Source: an uncultured Bacilli bacterium
GTDB lineage: Bacteria > Bacillota_I > Bacilli_A > RF39 > UBA660
Length of the DNA: 64,000 nucleotides
Direction of reading: 5' to 3'
NCBI GenBank assembly: GCA_934102255.1
Contig: CAKOSN010000004.1
Span: forward strand, 31,846-95,845
Both the position numbers and the translations under genes were made by a program. This document shows, in pieces, positions 8,345 through 17,085 of the stretch. Under the pieces are notes generated by a model that searched no databases, was not told the origin of the DNA, and saw only the letters and a list, made by a program, of their open reading frames with translations. The first letter of the stretch is position 1. The number at the start of each line of letters is the position of its first letter.

Positions 8345-8378
8345 TATAATTGAATAGGAAAGTTTTGCTATAAACTTT
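8345..8378 (+). promoter_or_regulatory. -10 element and hairpin before recombinase
   Basis: TATAAT at 8345-8350 is followed by an inverted repeat AAAGTTT-N6-AAACTTT (8359-8365, 8372-8378) between the expected start of transcription and the ribosome site GAGGAAAGGAG. It could be an operator for the 7356 regulator or a translation-control hairpin. Confidence 0.4.
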
Positions 8379-8399
8379 GATTGAGGAAAGGAGATTTTA

Positions 8400-10247
8400 G
8401 TGGGTAATGTTAAAGTTATAGCAGCTAATCCAAAAAAAGCACATGGCATAAAAGGTCTTATAAAGAAATTATTAAGAGTGTGTGCATACTGTCGTGTAAG
8501 TACAGGTACTGATGAACAAAAAACTAGTTACGAATCTCAAATAAAGTATTATAAACAAAAAATAAAACAAAATGCTGATTGGGAACTTGTTGATATATAT
8601 GCTGATGAAGCAATTTCAGGAACGCAAGTTTACAAAAGAATAAATTTTAAACGAATGATAGATGATGCTTTAGCAGGTAAAATAGACATGATACTTGTAA
8701 AATCAATTTCAAGATTTGGTCGAAATACTGTAGACATTTTGAAGTATATTCGTTTATTAAAAGAACATGGTGTAGCAGTTTATTTTGAAGAAGAAAATAT
8801 TAATACAATGCAGATGCAAGGAGAAATATTATTAACTGTTTTATCTGCAATTGCCCAACAAGGTAGTGCTACAATATCTTCAAGTGTTGCCTTGGGAGCA
8901 AGAATGAAAATGAAAAGAGGAGAATTAGTTGGACATTATGCTCCTTATGGTTATAGATACGATAAAGATAAAGAAGAATTAATCATATATGAAGAAGAAG
9001 CACAAGTTGTTAGAGAAGTATTTAGACTGTATGTAGAGGAAGGTTTGGGAACAGCACGAATTGCTAGAGTATTAAATAACAGGAAAATTCCAAGCCCAAC
9101 TAATAAGATGTGGTCAGGAACTGTTATTACAAGAATGATACGAAATGAAAAGTATTGTGGTGATTTATTAACAGGTAAAACTTATACAAGTGATCCTATT
9201 TCTAAAAAGAAAATAATTAATCATGGTGAAAAAGATAAATTTTATACTAAAAATCATCATGCAGCAATTGTTGATAGAGAAATTTGGGAGAAGGCAAATG
9301 CTTTATTAGATAGAAGAACTAGTGAGTATAAGGAAAAAAATAAGCTTAATAAAGAAAGTCACATGTATCCTTTCAGTAGTAAAATTGATTGTGGATGCTG
9401 TGGTCAAAAATTTATTAGGAGATCTTGGGCACCACATAAACCAGGGCAACCAAAAAGAGTTGCTTGGTCTTGTAGAACATTCATGAGGAGAAACGATAAT
9501 TATTGTCAGAATATAGGTAATGTTAAAGAAAATATAATTGAAGAAGCATTTGTACAAGCATACAATAGTGTATGTGAAAATCATACTATAATTATTAATC
9601 AATTATTGGACACAATGGAAAAAATATTATCTGGAAATAATTATGACAAAGAAATAGCAAAGGTTAGAGAACAAATTAACACTTTTAAAGATAGAGAATC
9701 TAATCTTGTTGATATGAAGTTAGATGGAATAATAGATTCAAATATATATGTGCAAAAAAGTGATGAAATTAAAAATAAAATTTTATTGCTTGAAGAAAAG
9801 TTGGATGAGTACAAAAATATCATGAAAGATGAAAATGATATTAAAAGAAGAATTGGAGAATTTAAATCCATATTCAAAAAGAAAAATATATTAACTGAAT
9901 TTGATTCAGTAGTATTTAATAGCATTACAGATAAAATTATAATTGGAGAAAAAGATGAGTTTGATGTTTTGAATCCAAATGTAATAAAATTTGTATTTAG
10001 AAATGGAAAAGAAGTAAAACAAGCGTTACCCCGTAAATTAAATAGCAAACAAACCGTTATAGAAAAATATGCTGAAGAAATAAGAAAGCAACAATCTTCA
10101 GCTTCCTCATCTGAGGAAAATATAATACAAGTGAATACGAAAGAAGTTGATGAAAATGAAAGCGTTGAATTTGACTCCATTGGTGCAAATTGCAACAACG
10201 AGAAATACATGCCTTGCCACTCCAAGAGGCCTTATAGCTGTAATTGA
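8400..10247 (+). CDS. large serine recombinase (integrase of the element)
   Basis: Site-specific recombinase of the large serine family. The N-terminal resolvase domain has the catalytic Ser at residue 34 (YCRVST) and the SISRFGRN helix; a Recombinase domain follows (GHYAPYGYRYD to about residue 280), then a zinc ribbon with CGCCGQKF and a later CRTF/YCQN cysteine pair, and a coiled-coil region. GTG at 8400 is the start, after GAGGAAAGGAG. It is the last gene of the element: its final 11-12 codons are read out of frame from the serS fragment beyond the insertion junction, so its natural C-terminus in the circular form would differ. Confidence 0.92.
   Translation: MGNVKVIAANPKKAHGIKGLIKKLLRVCAYCRVSTGTDEQKTSYESQIKYYKQKIKQNADWELVDIYADEAISGTQVYKRINFKRMIDDALAGKIDMILVKSISRFGRNTVDILKYIRLLKEHGVAVYFEEENINTMQMQGEILLTVLSAIAQQGSATISSSVALGARMKMKRGELVGHYAPYGYRYDKDKEELIIYEEEAQVVREVFRLYVEEGLGTARIARVLNNRKIPSPTNKMWSGTVITRMIRNEKYCGDLLTGKTYTSDPISKKKIINHGEKDKFYTKNHHAAIVDREIWEKANALLDRRTSEYKEKNKLNKESHMYPFSSKIDCGCCGQKFIRRSWAPHKPGQPKRVAWSCRTFMRRNDNYCQNIGNVKENIIEEAFVQAYNSVCENHTIIINQLLDTMEKILSGNNYDKEIAKVREQINTFKDRESNLVDMKLDGIIDSNIYVQKSDEIKNKILLLEEKLDEYKNIMKDENDIKRRIGEFKSIFKKKNILTEFDSVVFNSITDKIIIGEKDEFDVLNPNVIKFVFRNGKEVKQALPRKLNSKQTVIEKYAEEIRKQQSSASSSEENIIQVNTKEVDENESVEFDSIGANCNNEKYMPCHSKRPYSCN
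10195..10225 (+). other. right attachment junction of the element in serS
   Basis: Left of about 10210 the sequence encodes the recombinase tail; right of it, one other frame encodes the end of seryl-tRNA synthetase beginning LATPRGLIAVIENNYQEDG. The SerRS residues expected just before (GSG) are absent. The recombination core should therefore lie in or near TGCCTTGCCACTCC (10210-10223). The left junction is outside the window. Confidence 0.7.
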
Positions 10248-10341
10248 AAATAACTATCAAGAGGACGGCAGTGTTAAAATACCAAAAGTATTACAACCAT
10301 ACATGGGCGGCTTAGAAGTAATTAAACCTAAAAATAAATAA
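10213..10341 (+). pseudogene. serS: 3' fragment of serS (seryl-tRNA synthetase)
   Basis: Forty-two codons matching the extreme C-terminus of SerRS: LATPRGLIAVIENNYQEDG, a proline/valine strand, then LQPYMGG and a lysine-rich tail, ending at TAA 10339-10341. There is no start codon or ribosome site of its own; the frame upstream is element DNA. It is the displaced end of the target gene, followed by the original serS terminator. The essential gene must be completed at the left end of the element, which would be expected to supply a replacement C-terminus. Confidence 0.8.
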
Positions 10342-10351
10342 TTAAAAAAAG

Positions 10352-10386
10352 AAATAGTACTGATTAAATTTTTCAGTACTATTTTT
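10352..10386 (+). terminator. terminator of serS
   Basis: A perfect 12-bp stem, AAATAGTACTGA (10352-10363) and TCAGTACTATTT (10373-10384), runs into T residues. It is 10 nt after the serS fragment stop. Confidence 0.85.
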
Positions 10387-10495
10387 AGCTTTAGTGAAAA
10401 TCAATGTCTGATAATTCTTAACTAATTAGTTTAGTTATTGCTAGCTTAAATTTTTTATGATATAATACTTATCGCTAAGAAATGAGGGTGTTTAT

Positions 10496-11296
10496 ATGAC
10501 AGTATCAGGTTCAATACCAGTAAACCTAAAGAAATTTAATAATGAGGTAATTGAAAAATCTATTGATTATCTTAATACTAATAATAAAAATTTTAAAGTT
10601 ACTTTAATGAGTAGTCCAATCGCTGGGATTCCACAAATAGGTTTTGAAATGGAATTAGATTTTAAAATTCAGTTTACTCAAGATAAAGAATACATATCTT
10701 ATGCTAATATTTGCCTAAATGTAGGTGGATATGATGAAAAAAATTATAAAACAGGTGGTCGCAATGACAATACTAGAGAATTTAATAAGATTTTAGAAGA
10801 AGTAGATGCCAATGCCGTTTTAACTATTTCTAGTTGTCCCGTTGATGACATTTATTATTTATTATATCTAAATTTCTTTCAAGCCATGCTAGTAACTTTA
10901 AAAAGCGTTGGCAAATCAGTTGAGTATTTTTACCGAGATGACTATGGAATGAAAGACTTTAAATATAACAATGTCGAATATTTCGAAAAATTAAAGGGCA
11001 TGTATATCAATAGTCGTAAAAAATATTTTAAAGAATTGCCACCAAAGAAACAAGAAAAAGAAGAAATATTTCAGTGTGAGTATCCTACTTATGAAGATTT
11101 GTTAAACAAATATTATCATTCTGATAATCATACTTCTGTTTGGGCAAAAGAAAAAGATATCGCTACAAGATATCAAGAACTAGCAAAAAGCCAAAAAGCC
11201 AGCAAAGAAGATGTTTCTAGTATTCTTATTCCTTTGATTCTTGTAATTATCTTTTTGTTTATTATGTTTATCTCTTTTATAGGTTACATGTCTTAA
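10496..11296 (+). CDS. C-terminally membrane-anchored protein, unknown
   Basis: A 266-residue protein with a soluble N-terminal domain (residues 1-235) and one hydrophobic segment at the very end (about 240-264, IPLILVIIFLFIMFISFIG), so it is predicted to be tail-anchored with the bulk in the cytoplasm. A TATAAT -10 lies about 40 nt upstream, and GAGGGTG serves as ribosome site. No domain is recognised. It is the first gene right of the mobile element. Confidence 0.6.
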   Translation: MTVSGSIPVNLKKFNNEVIEKSIDYLNTNNKNFKVTLMSSPIAGIPQIGFEMELDFKIQFTQDKEYISYANICLNVGGYDEKNYKTGGRNDNTREFNKILEEVDANAVLTISSCPVDDIYYLLYLNFFQAMLVTLKSVGKSVEYFYRDDYGMKDFKYNNVEYFEKLKGMYINSRKKYFKELPPKKQEKEEIFQCEYPTYEDLLNKYYHSDNHTSVWAKEKDIATRYQELAKSQKASKEDVSSILIPLILVIIFLFIMFISFIGYMS

Positions 11297-11401
11297 AATA
11301 GTAAAATAACGTTTTTAAAAAATTAAATACCTTTTAAATTACATTGTAATCATTTATATCAAACCTTAACTATTAGTTTTTTACCCGATAACTAATAAAA
11401 A

Positions 11402-11432
11402 GCTGTAATAGAGGGTATTTTCTTATTACAGC
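11402..11432 (-). terminator. terminator between convergent genes
   Basis: GCTGTAATA (11402-11410) pairs with TATTACAGC (11424-11432). On the minus strand it is followed by TTTTTA, so it mainly ends the 11450-12241 gene. Confidence 0.7.
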
Positions 11433-11449
11433 ATACAAACAATTAATAA

Positions 11450-12241
11450 TTAATTTTTCTTCTTGGTTAAAGTTTTATTACTTTTATAATTTTTTAGAAC
11501 ATCACTAAGATCTTCGGAAAATTCTGAAACTACGCTAGGAATAAAGTCTAAAATATCTTCAATCTTGAATACTTTTAAATCATTATCAGTTGCATAACTT
11601 TCAGCAATAAAAGCTTTAGTTTGGTCTAAAACAGCAAAAATATTTTGGGGATTAACTTCCGATATAGGAATATCAGTAAAACTACTACCAGCACTCTTTA
11701 AAGCTTCATAATCAAAGCCGTATCCGAAATGCTCAAGAACGATTTTATTAATAGTAGTATAGTCATCATAAATACTTGTATCAGTATTATGAGTCCAAAG
11801 GTCCTTATTATTAATAACATTACCATTCTTGTGTAATCTTACGAAAGCCACTTGGCTAGCATAAATTGTTGGCTTATGGTCTTTATCTAAGAAAGTAAAT
11901 GAATCTCTAAATAATTGGTTAAAGAATTTACAATCAGTATAAAGATGAAATAAATAACCCAAAGTTTTAAAGTCGCCAGCTTCTAAATAAGCTGCATACT
12001 TATTCAAAAACAAATTTAAGTCAGGATATTGAATAACTTTATCTCTGTCATCGTCACCGCGAAAATGAGTGGCGATTTTTTGTGTTTGCTTATCAAGGCT
12101 ACTATTTTTATCGATTGAGTCAACAATTAAATTACTTAGTAAGAAATCATTACGATTCTCTTCGCTAATCTTAATATTTTCTTTTTCTAACTCATCAAGA
12201 AAATGCATTCCTGCAGTATGATGAACAACAAATGATGCCAT
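11450..12241 (-). CDS. zinc-dependent phospholipase C-like hydrolase, tentative
   Basis: A 263-residue soluble protein. The N-terminal MASFVVHHTAG and the central GYLFHLYTDCKFF with an upstream HFRG resemble the histidine-rich helical core of the zinc-dependent phospholipase C/nuclease-like family found widely in Bacillota. Substrate unknown. The ATG at 12241 follows AAGAAAGGAGAAATT on the minus strand, an excellent ribosome site. It is divergent from a LysR gene 147 nt away, which may control it. Confidence 0.55.
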   Translation of the reverse strand: MASFVVHHTAGMHFLDELEKENIKISEENRNDFLLSNLIVDSIDKNSSLDKQTQKIATHFRGDDDRDKVIQYPDLNLFLNKYAAYLEAGDFKTLGYLFHLYTDCKFFNQLFRDSFTFLDKDHKPTIYASQVAFVRLHKNGNVINNKDLWTHNTDTSIYDDYTTINKIVLEHFGYGFDYEALKSAGSSFTDIPISEVNPQNIFAVLDQTKAFIAESYATDNDLKVFKIEDILDFIPSVVSEFSEDLSDVLKNYKSNKTLTKKKN

Positions 12242-12313
12242 AATTTCTCCTTTCTTAGGTATATTTTAAATAAGCCATTACAAAATGTAAAATAGAAATT
12301 AATTATAATAACG

Positions 12314-12327
12314 ATAACTTTAGTTAT
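12314..12327. promoter_or_regulatory. candidate LysR operator
   Basis: A perfect inverted repeat ATAAC-ttta-GTTAT in the divergent intergenic region, midway between the hydrolase and LysR starts. The size and place suit a LysR box. Confidence 0.4.
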
Positions 12328-12388
12328 AGATATTGCTTTTTTTAATTTTATGGTTATAATAAATACTACTTAATTTGGGGGAGTTTTT

Positions 12389-13279
12389 ATGAATATTAAT
12401 TTTGAATCTTATCGTATATTTTATTATGTAGCTAAAAATGGAAATATTACCAAAGCATCAACTGAGTTACATATTAGCCAACCAGGAGTAAGCAAATCAT
12501 TAAAAATTTTAGAAGAACAACTAGGTTGCAAGTTATGTCTTCGTGGCAAAAAAGGAATAATTCTTACTGAAGAAGGTAAAGCTTTTTATGAAGAGCTAAA
12601 AAGAGGTATTGAATCGTTTACTAACGCTGAATATCGTCTAAAAGAAATGTTATCTTTAGAAACTGGCTTAATAAGAATTGGGATTAGTAATACTTTAACT
12701 CAAAATTATTTATTAGACTATATTAAAATATTTAATGATAGATATCCTAAAATTCAAATTCAAATTTATACTAATCCGACTTGTGAATTATTAATTAAAG
12801 CTCGCAATCATGCTCTTGACTTTATTATTTTAAATTTACCTTATGATATTCCCGAGGATTTTACTAAAAAAATATTGATAGATACTCATGATACTTTAGT
12901 TTCAGCAAGTACAAGAAATATTAAAGAAGAAATAACTCTTGATAATATTAATGATTATCCGTTAATAATAATGGCTAGAAATTCTAATACAAGATATTTC
13001 TTAGACAACTACTTCTTAAGTCATAAAATGGTTTTAAATCCTGAAATGGAACTTGCATCTTATCAATTAGTAACTAAATTTATTGAAAAAGATTTAGGGA
13101 TTGGCTTTTTGACTAAAGAATTTATTAAAAAACAACTAGAAGAAGGAACTCTCTTAGAGTTAAAAACTAATATTGTATTACCTTCTAGAGCTATCGGTAT
13201 GGTTTGGCTAAAAGATAAAAGCTTATCGGTAGCTGCTACTAAATTTGTTGAAATACTAGGAAGTAGTAATGTTAAGTAA
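12389..13279 (+). CDS. LysR-family transcriptional regulator
   Basis: A 296-residue regulator with the usual N-terminal winged helix-turn-helix (FYYVAKNGNITKASTELHIS, then QPGVSKSLKILEEQLG, residues about 8-60) and a periplasmic-binding-like effector domain (about 90-290). The start at 12389 has GGGGGAG upstream. It overlaps the following phosphoesterase gene by 11 nt, and is divergent from the hydrolase gene at 12241. The effector cannot be told from sequence. Confidence 0.9.
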   Translation: MNINFESYRIFYYVAKNGNITKASTELHISQPGVSKSLKILEEQLGCKLCLRGKKGIILTEEGKAFYEELKRGIESFTNAEYRLKEMLSLETGLIRIGISNTLTQNYLLDYIKIFNDRYPKIQIQIYTNPTCELLIKARNHALDFIILNLPYDIPEDFTKKILIDTHDTLVSASTRNIKEEITLDNINDYPLIIMARNSNTRYFLDNYFLSHKMVLNPEMELASYQLVTKFIEKDLGIGFLTKEFIKKQLEEGTLLELKTNIVLPSRAIGMVWLKDKSLSVAATKFVEILGSSNVK

Positions 13280-14396
13280 ATACTTAGAAAAAACTTTTGG
13301 TTACGATTGTGAATATATTATTCCTAGAGAGTATTCTTGGCAAGGATATGATAAGCCTCCATATTATGGCCTAGAGTTTAAAGTCCGTGATTTATTTAGA
13401 AAGTACAAGAAACTTAATGAAAAAGATATATATAAGTTACTTAAAGAATATCCTAAAGAAGAAATAAGAAAAAGGATATTTATGGAACTTATGCGTTATG
13501 GAAGTCTTCTGCAAACTTTAGAAGATGATTTTACTTATACTTACGAATATGTAGAAGAAAAGAATCTTCGTAAATCCGGTTATACACGTCATCATTTTGA
13601 AACAAACATTGCTCCCAATAACCATTTTCTTTTAATATCTGATACCCATATTGGTAGTGAAATTGCCGATTTTGATTTAATAAATTATATTTATGATTAT
13701 GCTGTAAGTAACAATATTAGCCTGGTTTTTCATTTAGGTGATGTCTTTCAAAAATTCACAAGAAGAGAAGGTTACGATTCTAAAAAAGACTTTTATCATA
13801 CCAGTGAAGACGGTGGTGTCGACTATAGTTGGTGTGCAAATCGCTATGATGAGTATGATGAACGTATTAAACTGTTTTTAGATAATTACCCCAATATTCC
13901 AGAAGTTAAAACTATAGCTATTTTAGGCAATCACGATATGGAAATTAATGAACTTTATCATAATCATCCTGAAGAGATAGACTTGCGAGCTTTAAATCTA
14001 ATAAATCCCAACTTTTTCTTTAGTCCTCACGATAATTTATCTTGGGACAATGGTCCGACTAGTATTCGCTTTTCTCATTGCCTTTACTTAAACGGTCTTT
14101 ATCGCAAAACTTGGTTACATAACGCCGAAGAACTTAACTCTTGGTATATTACTATGATTAATATTGAAGAGGACTATAACCTATTAATATCTGGTCATCT
14201 TCATAAATCTTTAATAACATATGTTAATCATGATAGAAACTTACTTATTAGTGTTCCTTCCACTAGTAAAGTTAATATCGATGATATTGCTGCTTTTGAA
14301 TGCCAAATCGACGAAGAAAAAAATATTTTTATTACTCCTTTAGAATATAGCAAAAACAAAATTACCACTGGTAAAAAATTAGTAAGAAAACTTTAA
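13269..14396 (+). CDS. metallophosphoesterase
   Basis: A calcineurin-like metal-dependent phosphoesterase of 375 residues. Metal-binding motifs are in order: SDTHIGS (about residue 124), HLGDVF, ILGNHDME, FSHC and SGHLHKS. The first 110 residues form an extra N-terminal region with helical, possibly DNA-binding-like character. It is translationally coupled to the LysR gene. A second, shorter phosphoesterase with the same order of motifs lies at 55943. Substrate unknown. Confidence 0.8.
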   Translation: MLSKYLEKTFGYDCEYIIPREYSWQGYDKPPYYGLEFKVRDLFRKYKKLNEKDIYKLLKEYPKEEIRKRIFMELMRYGSLLQTLEDDFTYTYEYVEEKNLRKSGYTRHHFETNIAPNNHFLLISDTHIGSEIADFDLINYIYDYAVSNNISLVFHLGDVFQKFTRREGYDSKKDFYHTSEDGGVDYSWCANRYDEYDERIKLFLDNYPNIPEVKTIAILGNHDMEINELYHNHPEEIDLRALNLINPNFFFSPHDNLSWDNGPTSIRFSHCLYLNGLYRKTWLHNAEELNSWYITMINIEEDYNLLISGHLHKSLITYVNHDRNLLISVPSTSKVNIDDIAAFECQIDEEKNIFITPLEYSKNKITTGKKLVRKL

Positions 14397-14481
14397 AATA
14401 ACATTAGTTATGATATAAATAACTAAAAGTAATTATCAAAATTACTCATTTAATGCTATTATTAAGTTGGGAGGTTTAAAA

Positions 14482-15108
14482 ATGCAAAAAATATTATTTG
14501 CTTCCAATAATAAAGGAAAGCTGCAAGAATTAAAAGAGATATTTAATGATTATGAAATTTTATGTCCAAAAGACATTGGCTTAAATCTAGACGTTTTAGA
14601 AGACGGTCAAACTTTTTTAGAAAATGCTAAGAAAAAAGCTTATGCTTTCTATAATGCTAGTAAATCCTCAGGAATTGATGCAGTTATTGCTGATGATTCT
14701 GGACTATGTGTTATTGGCTTAGGTAACTGGCCAGGTATTTATACTCATCGTATTACTGATGAAAGTGATGAAGTTCGTAATCAGATGATTATTGATAGAG
14801 TAGATGCCGCTAAAATAAATAGAGATGCTTTATTTACTTGCTCATTAGTTTATTATAATGGTGAAAATTTCATCGAAAAAATAGGTAATATTAAAGGACT
14901 TATTGCCGATACTCCAAAAGGAACAAATGGTTTTGGCTTTGATAGCATATTTATTTTAAATGATATTAATTTTAATGTTTATAATGGTAAAACTCTAGCT
15001 GAACTGCCACCACTTGCAAAAAATACAGTTAGTGCTAGAAAGCTAGCAGCTTTAGAACTTCAAGAAGAATTATTAAAAGAAAATGTATTAGAAAAAAGAA
15101 GGAAATAA
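14482..15108 (+). CDS. rdgB: XTP/dITP diphosphatase (RdgB/HAM1)
   Basis: House-cleaning enzyme that hydrolyses non-canonical purine NTPs such as XTP and dITP. The N-terminal FASNNKGKLQELKEIF is the family signature; ADDSGLCV and GFGFDSIF are the other conserved blocks. The ATG at 14482 follows GGGAGG by 7 nt. 208 residues, full length. It is directly followed by the broken pncC gene. Confidence 0.93.
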   Translation: MQKILFASNNKGKLQELKEIFNDYEILCPKDIGLNLDVLEDGQTFLENAKKKAYAFYNASKSSGIDAVIADDSGLCVIGLGNWPGIYTHRITDESDEVRNQMIIDRVDAAKINRDALFTCSLVYYNGENFIEKIGNIKGLIADTPKGTNGFGFDSIFILNDINFNVYNGKTLAELPPLAKNTVSARKLAALELQEELLKENVLEKRRK

Positions 15109-15113
15109 AATTT

Positions 15114-15616
15114 ATGAAAGAAACTGTTGAATTATTAATTGATAGAAATGAAACTATCGCTACTATGGAGTCTTGTACTGGTGGTGGCGTTGCTAATGCC
15201 ATTACTAATGTACCTGGTGCTAGTGGTATTATTAAGTATAGTGCTGTTACTTATTCTAATGAATATAAGATTAAAATGGGAGTCCCAGAAGAAGTAATTG
15301 CTAAATTTACTGTTTATAGTAAAGAAACTGCTATTGCTATGGCAAGAACTATAAGTGCTTTTGCCAATGCTGATTATGGAGTAGGAGTAACTGGTCGTTT
15401 TGGCGTTATTGACCCAGCTAACCCAGGTGTGAAACTGACCTTGTCTATATTAGCATTTATGATAGAGCAAATAATAAAGATAACACCTTTATTGTCAGAA
15501 GCCTTGATGCCGAACGTAGTGAAAATAAAGAACTAGTTATATCAGAAATCAATGCAAGAGTTAGTGAAATTTTAAGAAAGAAAAATGAAACCAAGACTTT
15601 AAAAAGAACTAGATAG
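15114..15616 (+). pseudogene. pncC: pncC/CinA C-terminal amidase, frameshifted
   Basis: Nicotinamide-nucleotide amidohydrolase domain (CinA C-terminal type): MESCTGGGVANAIT, then GVGVTG and a DPANPG block. After 15428 the frame is wrong; the other frame resumes at GAA 15431 and reads ETDLVYISIYDR... to RSLDAERSENKELVIS and ends at TAG 15614-15616. One missing base near 15428-15431 explains it. In the unshifted frame the product would stop at 15536 with an unrelated tail. It may be a real null allele or an error in the assembly. Confidence 0.85.
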
Positions 15617-15715
15617 TAAACATATTTAAAAATATAAGCTAAAAAATAACTATTTAATGAAAATAAAATACTTAAACGAATAACTTTTACTTACATAACT
15701 AAAATAAAATAACAA

Positions 15716-15739
15716 AAAAGTGCTAAATTTTAGGACTTT
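15716..15739 (+). terminator. weak terminator after pncC
   Basis: AAAGTGCTAAA pairs with TTTAGGACTTT with one G-G mismatch; no long T-tract follows. Confidence 0.35.
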
Positions 15740-15772
15740 ATGTAAAATAATTATTCCAAAATAAAAATGTTG

Positions 15773-15781
15773 TGATATACT
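15773..15781 (+). promoter_or_regulatory. extended -10 promoter of pheST
   Basis: TG-A-TATACT just before the T-box leader; the -35 is poor, as expected for an extended -10. Confidence 0.55.
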
Positions 15782-15787
15782 AAGTTA

Positions 15788-16000
15788 GTAATTAAAAAAA
15801 GGTTTTGATTAAGAAGTAGTAATAAACCAAAATACTTTTTAAGAGAGTAATTCTAGTAGCTGGAAAGAATTATAAAAGTAGAGTTTATGAATTCACCTTA
15901 AGAACTGGAGTAATCCCGCAAAAATTTGCGTTACAAATAAGAGTATAAATTAAGGTGGTACCACGGTTCTTACGTCCTTTAGGGGAGGTAAGAATTTTTT
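15788..16000 (+). promoter_or_regulatory. T-box leader (Phe-tRNA) of pheST
   Basis: The T-box sequence AAGGTGGTACCACGG lies at 15952-15966, with TGGT (15956-15959) to pair with an uncharged tRNA ACCA end. GAATTCACC upstream contains a TTC (15892-15894) placed as the specifier codon for phenylalanine. The competing terminator is TTCTTAC (15967-15973) with GTAAGAA (15988-15994) and six T residues. Uncharged tRNA-Phe should stabilise the antiterminator and raise pheS/pheT expression. The 416-nt gap 15617-16032 is mainly this leader. Confidence 0.92.
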
Positions 16001-16032
16001 TAGTTAAAACTTTAAAAAGAAAGGAAATAAGT

Positions 16033-17085
16033 ATGCAAGAAAAGATAAAGAATATTAAAGAAACTATTTTAAATAACTTACAAAATATTAAAGATATGAA
16101 TAGTTTAACTGAACTTAAAAATAAGTATTTATCTAAAAAAGGAGAAATATCTGGTTTACTTGCTAATTTAGGAAGTATGGATATTGAAGAAAGAAAAACT
16201 TATGGTAGTTTAGTAAATACTTTAAAACAAGAAGTTACTAAGTTAATTAGTGATAAAGAAACAGAAATAAAAGAAGAAATATTAAATAAAAAATTAGAAA
16301 GTGAAGATATTGATATTACCTTACCAGCTACTAAAATACCTGTAGGTTCCCCTTGTATTTTAGAAAAATTGATTCTTGATGTAGAAGAAATATTCATGAG
16401 TATGGGCTATGACGTTGTAGACGGTCCGGAAATCGAGTTAGATAAGTACAACTTTGAAATGTTAAATTTACCAAAAGGACATCCTGCTAGAGATGCTCAA
16501 GACACCTTCTATGTTAAAGATGAAGAGCTATTACTAAGAAGTCAAACTTCGCCAGTTCAAGTAAGAACTATGTTAGAAGGTGAAGGCAAAAAGCCAATCC
16601 GAGTAATTTGCCCCGGTAAGACTTACCGCCGTGATGATGATGATGCTACGCACTCACATCAATTTACCCAAATTGAAGGTTTATTAGTTGATAAAAATAT
16701 TTCTCTAAGTGATTTAAAAGGCACTATAGATTTAGCAGCCAAGAAACTATATGGCATTGATACGAAGACTCGTTTCCATCCAAGTTATTATCCATTTACA
16801 GAACCTTCAGTTGAAGTTGATATCACTTGCTGTAATTGCCATGGCAAAGGCTGTAATGTCTGCAAGCAAACAGGCTGGGTTACTGTTTGTGGGGCTGGTA
16901 TTGTTCATCCTAATGTCCTAAGAATGGCAGGCTACAATCCAAGCGAGTGGAGTGGTTTTGCTTTCGGTTTTGGGGCTGAACGTTTAGCTATGATTAAATA
17001 TGATATTAATGATTGTCGTGTTTTTTATAATAATGACTTAAGAGAAGTTAGAGTATTTGATAGAAAGGAAAAAGAAAATGATTAG
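16033..17085 (+). CDS. pheS: phenylalanyl-tRNA synthetase alpha chain
   Basis: Catalytic subunit that charges tRNA-Phe, working as an alpha2beta2 tetramer with PheT. 350 residues: N-terminal coiled coil (1-85), then the class II core with GPEIELDKYNFE, HPARDAQDTFY and motif 2 (PGKTYRRDDDDATHSHQF), and motif 3 (FGFGAERLAMIKY). A CNCHGKGCNVC cysteine cluster is present. The ATG at 16033 follows AAAGAAAGGAAAT; a longer in-frame extension would lie within the T-box terminator. It overlaps pheT by 8 nt. Confidence 0.97.
   Translation: MQEKIKNIKETILNNLQNIKDMNSLTELKNKYLSKKGEISGLLANLGSMDIEERKTYGSLVNTLKQEVTKLISDKETEIKEEILNKKLESEDIDITLPATKIPVGSPCILEKLILDVEEIFMSMGYDVVDGPEIELDKYNFEMLNLPKGHPARDAQDTFYVKDEELLLRSQTSPVQVRTMLEGEGKKPIRVICPGKTYRRDDDDATHSHQFTQIEGLLVDKNISLSDLKGTIDLAAKKLYGIDTKTRFHPSYYPFTEPSVEVDITCCNCHGKGCNVCKQTGWVTVCGAGIVHPNVLRMAGYNPSEWSGFAFGFGAERLAMIKYDINDCRVFYNNDLREVRVFDRKEKEND

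Noticed and set aside
10147..10341. Open frame starting with ATG at 10147 as a separate small gene
   Set aside because: Only its last 42 codons resemble anything (SerRS C-terminus); the first part is recombinase coding DNA in another frame and there is no ribosome site.
15114..15536. Short CinA-like protein as an intact gene
   Set aside because: Its last 35 residues are out of frame; the conserved continuation is present in the next frame to 15616.
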